Shown one piece after another: positions 8,773-9,760 of a DNA stretch of 9,760 nt (the stretch's first letter is position 1; each line of letters begins with the position of its first letter). The notes beneath the pieces were generated by a model. It was not told where the DNA came from and did not search any database. It saw only the letters and a list, made by a program, of their open reading frames with translations. Source of the stretch: Bordetella parapertussis (lineage in GTDB: Bacteria; Pseudomonadota; Gammaproteobacteria; Burkholderiales; Burkholderiaceae_B). The stretch covers positions 1-9,760 of the forward strand of contig CAMCWG010000093.1 in the NCBI GenBank assembly GCA_945882005.1, written 5' to 3'. A program made the translations under genes and the position numbers.

Positions 8773-9312
8773 CTATGCCACCAACGTGTCGCGCATGCGG
8801 ACCAACTGGGCTTGCACGGATGTATCGAGCACGTGATCACCCACCTGAACGCGAACACCGCCGATCAGGGAAGCATCAGTTTTCACGTGGGGCTTTAGTT
8901 TGACTCCGAACTTGGGTTCGAGCAGCTTTACTAGCTCGGCAACTTGCTGTTCAGACATCGGGAATGCACTGGTAATGTCGGCTTGTGCAACGCCCTCGGA
9001 CTCGTCTTTCAGCGCGTGGAACTGCTCAGCGACGAAAGGTAACAAGGTGAGGCGATCATTTGTGACCAACAACGTCACAAAGCTTTGCATCGCAACAGAG
9101 GCCTCGGGCTTAACGAGCCCAAGAAAAATGCTGGTACGCTGCGCATCTTCAAGCCGGGGGTCTGCCATCGCAACACGCACATCTTCGATCGCTGCGATAT
9201 CAGCGAGCTGTTGGACCTGCTCAGCCCAAGCCGCCAGACCTGCCTTGTCCTGCTTAGCGACAGCGAACAGCGCTTCTGCGTAAGGCCGGGCAACGGTTGA
9301 AAGTTCTGCCAT
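8773..9312 (-). CDS. atpH: ATP synthase delta subunit
   Basis: Delta (OSCP homologue) joins the top of alpha3beta3 to the b-subunit stator. The 179-residue protein starts [16 protein letters not shown], typical of the family, with an N-terminal helical domain (about 1-105). The C-terminal b-binding segment carries the signature [18 protein letters not shown] (149-166). The start lies 17 bp after the atpF stop. Its ribosome site is unusual: no AGGA or GGAG is present, only a G-run in the CCCCGGGG palindrome (9321-9328), so initiation probably depends on ribosomes arriving from atpF. Identity is secure. Confidence 0.97.
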   Translation of the reverse strand: MAELSTVARPYAEALFAVAKQDKAGLAAWAEQVQQLADIAAIEDVRVAMADPRLEDAQRTSIFLGLVKPEASVAMQSFVTLLVTNDRLTLLPFVAEQFHALKDESEGVAQADITSAFPMSEQQVAELVKLLEPKFGVKLKPHVKTDASLIGGVRVQVGDHVLDTSVQAQLVRMRDTLVA

Positions 9313-9329
9313 GGTGTCGACCCCGGGGA

Positions 9330-9760
9330 TTAGAGCTGTGCCTTAAGCTGCGTAAGCAACTCGGCGTGGGCGCGAGCATCTACTTCGCGCTTGAGGATCT
9401 GCTCGGCACCTTTAACGGCAAGGTTCGCCACATCGTCACGCAGCGCATCACGCGCGCGTTGAACTTCTTGTGCAGCGTCCTGTTTCGCTTGAGCAACAAT
9501 GCGTGCGCGCTCGCTTTCGCCTTCGGCACGAGCCTGCTCAATAATTTGAGCAGCATGTTTTTCAGCGTCCGTCATGCGAGCATGCAGGTCGGCTTTCGCA
9601 GATGCCTCGATCGAGCCGATACGAGCCTGTGCTTGTGCGAGGTCTGTCTTGCCCTTTTCGGCAGCAGCCAAGCCTTCAGCGATTTTTTGGCGTCGCTCGT
9701 CGATTGCCTTTGTCAGCGGAGGCCAGATGAACTTCATCGTGACCCAAGCTAGAACAAAGA
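9330..9760 (-). CDS. atpF: ATP synthase subunit b, 5' end beyond window
   Basis: Subunit b is the membrane-anchored peripheral stalk of the ATP synthase. The frame runs off the right edge: the visible 142 residues begin [20 protein letters not shown], which is the end of the N-terminal membrane helix. A long alanine- and charge-rich coiled coil follows, in which delta is bound near the C-terminus. The ATG at 9737 is internal (the M of VTMKF), not the start. E. coli b has 156 residues, so about 14 are missing here. The operon promoter and atpB/atpE must lie to the right. Confidence 0.96.
   Translation of the reverse strand, partial: FVLAWVTMKFIWPPLTKAIDERRQKIAEGLAAAEKGKTDLAQAQARIGSIEASAKADLHARMTDAEKHAAQIIEQARAEGESERARIVAQAKQDAAQEVQRARDALRDDVANLAVKGAEQILKREVDARAHAELLTQLKAQL

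Noticed and set aside
9316..9328. Adjacent SalI- and SmaI-like sites, as in a cloning linker
   Set aside because: They lie in the natural atpF-atpH junction between intact genes, with no vector sequence around them; chance is the simplest explanation.

Overview
The window is a block of housekeeping genes from a betaproteobacterium. Gene order and protein sequences fit Burkholderiales, most likely family Alcaligenaceae. The order atpF-H-A-G-D-C, a Fis-type regulator, hemE, priA matches what I recall for Bordetella and relatives. Base composition, judged by eye at about half G+C, is lower than in Bordetella, so a moderate-GC relative (Advenella- or Alcaligenes-like) is a reasonable guess. The genus cannot be fixed from this sequence alone. 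Every gene I can support lies on the minus strand, so transcription runs from the right edge to the left.

Layout, right to left (5' to 3' of the genes). The 3' part of the F1Fo ATP synthase operon fills 4309-9760: atpF (5' end outside the window), atpH, atpA, atpG, atpD and atpC. It encodes subunit b and the whole F1 sector (delta, alpha, gamma, beta, epsilon). Gene gaps are 9-92 bp, and a 12-bp-stem intrinsic terminator at 4255-4285 closes the operon. The largest gap, atpA-atpG, holds two RNA hairpins.

Next, after the terminator, comes an 18-bp near-perfect palindrome at 4190-4207. It precedes a gene for a small regulator with a degenerate receiver-like domain joined directly to a Fis/NtrC-type helix-turn-helix. 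Seventy-two bp further on is hemE (uroporphyrinogen decarboxylase), probably co-transcribed with the regulator. A 360-bp gene-free, partly very AT-rich spacer (1775-2134) follows. The last gene is priA (primosomal helicase N'), whose 3' end lies beyond the left edge. priA is open over all 590 visible codons.

Together the genes cover energy conservation (F1Fo ATP synthase), tetrapyrrole synthesis and replication restart. There is no mobile element, CRISPR array, tRNA or rRNA, and no clearly novel system. The points worth a second look are the hemE-priA spacer (perfect DnaA box, perfect IHF-consensus match, strong AT-richness), the receiver-Fis regulator without phosphoacceptor or AAA+ domain, its candidate operator, and the atpA-atpG hairpins.
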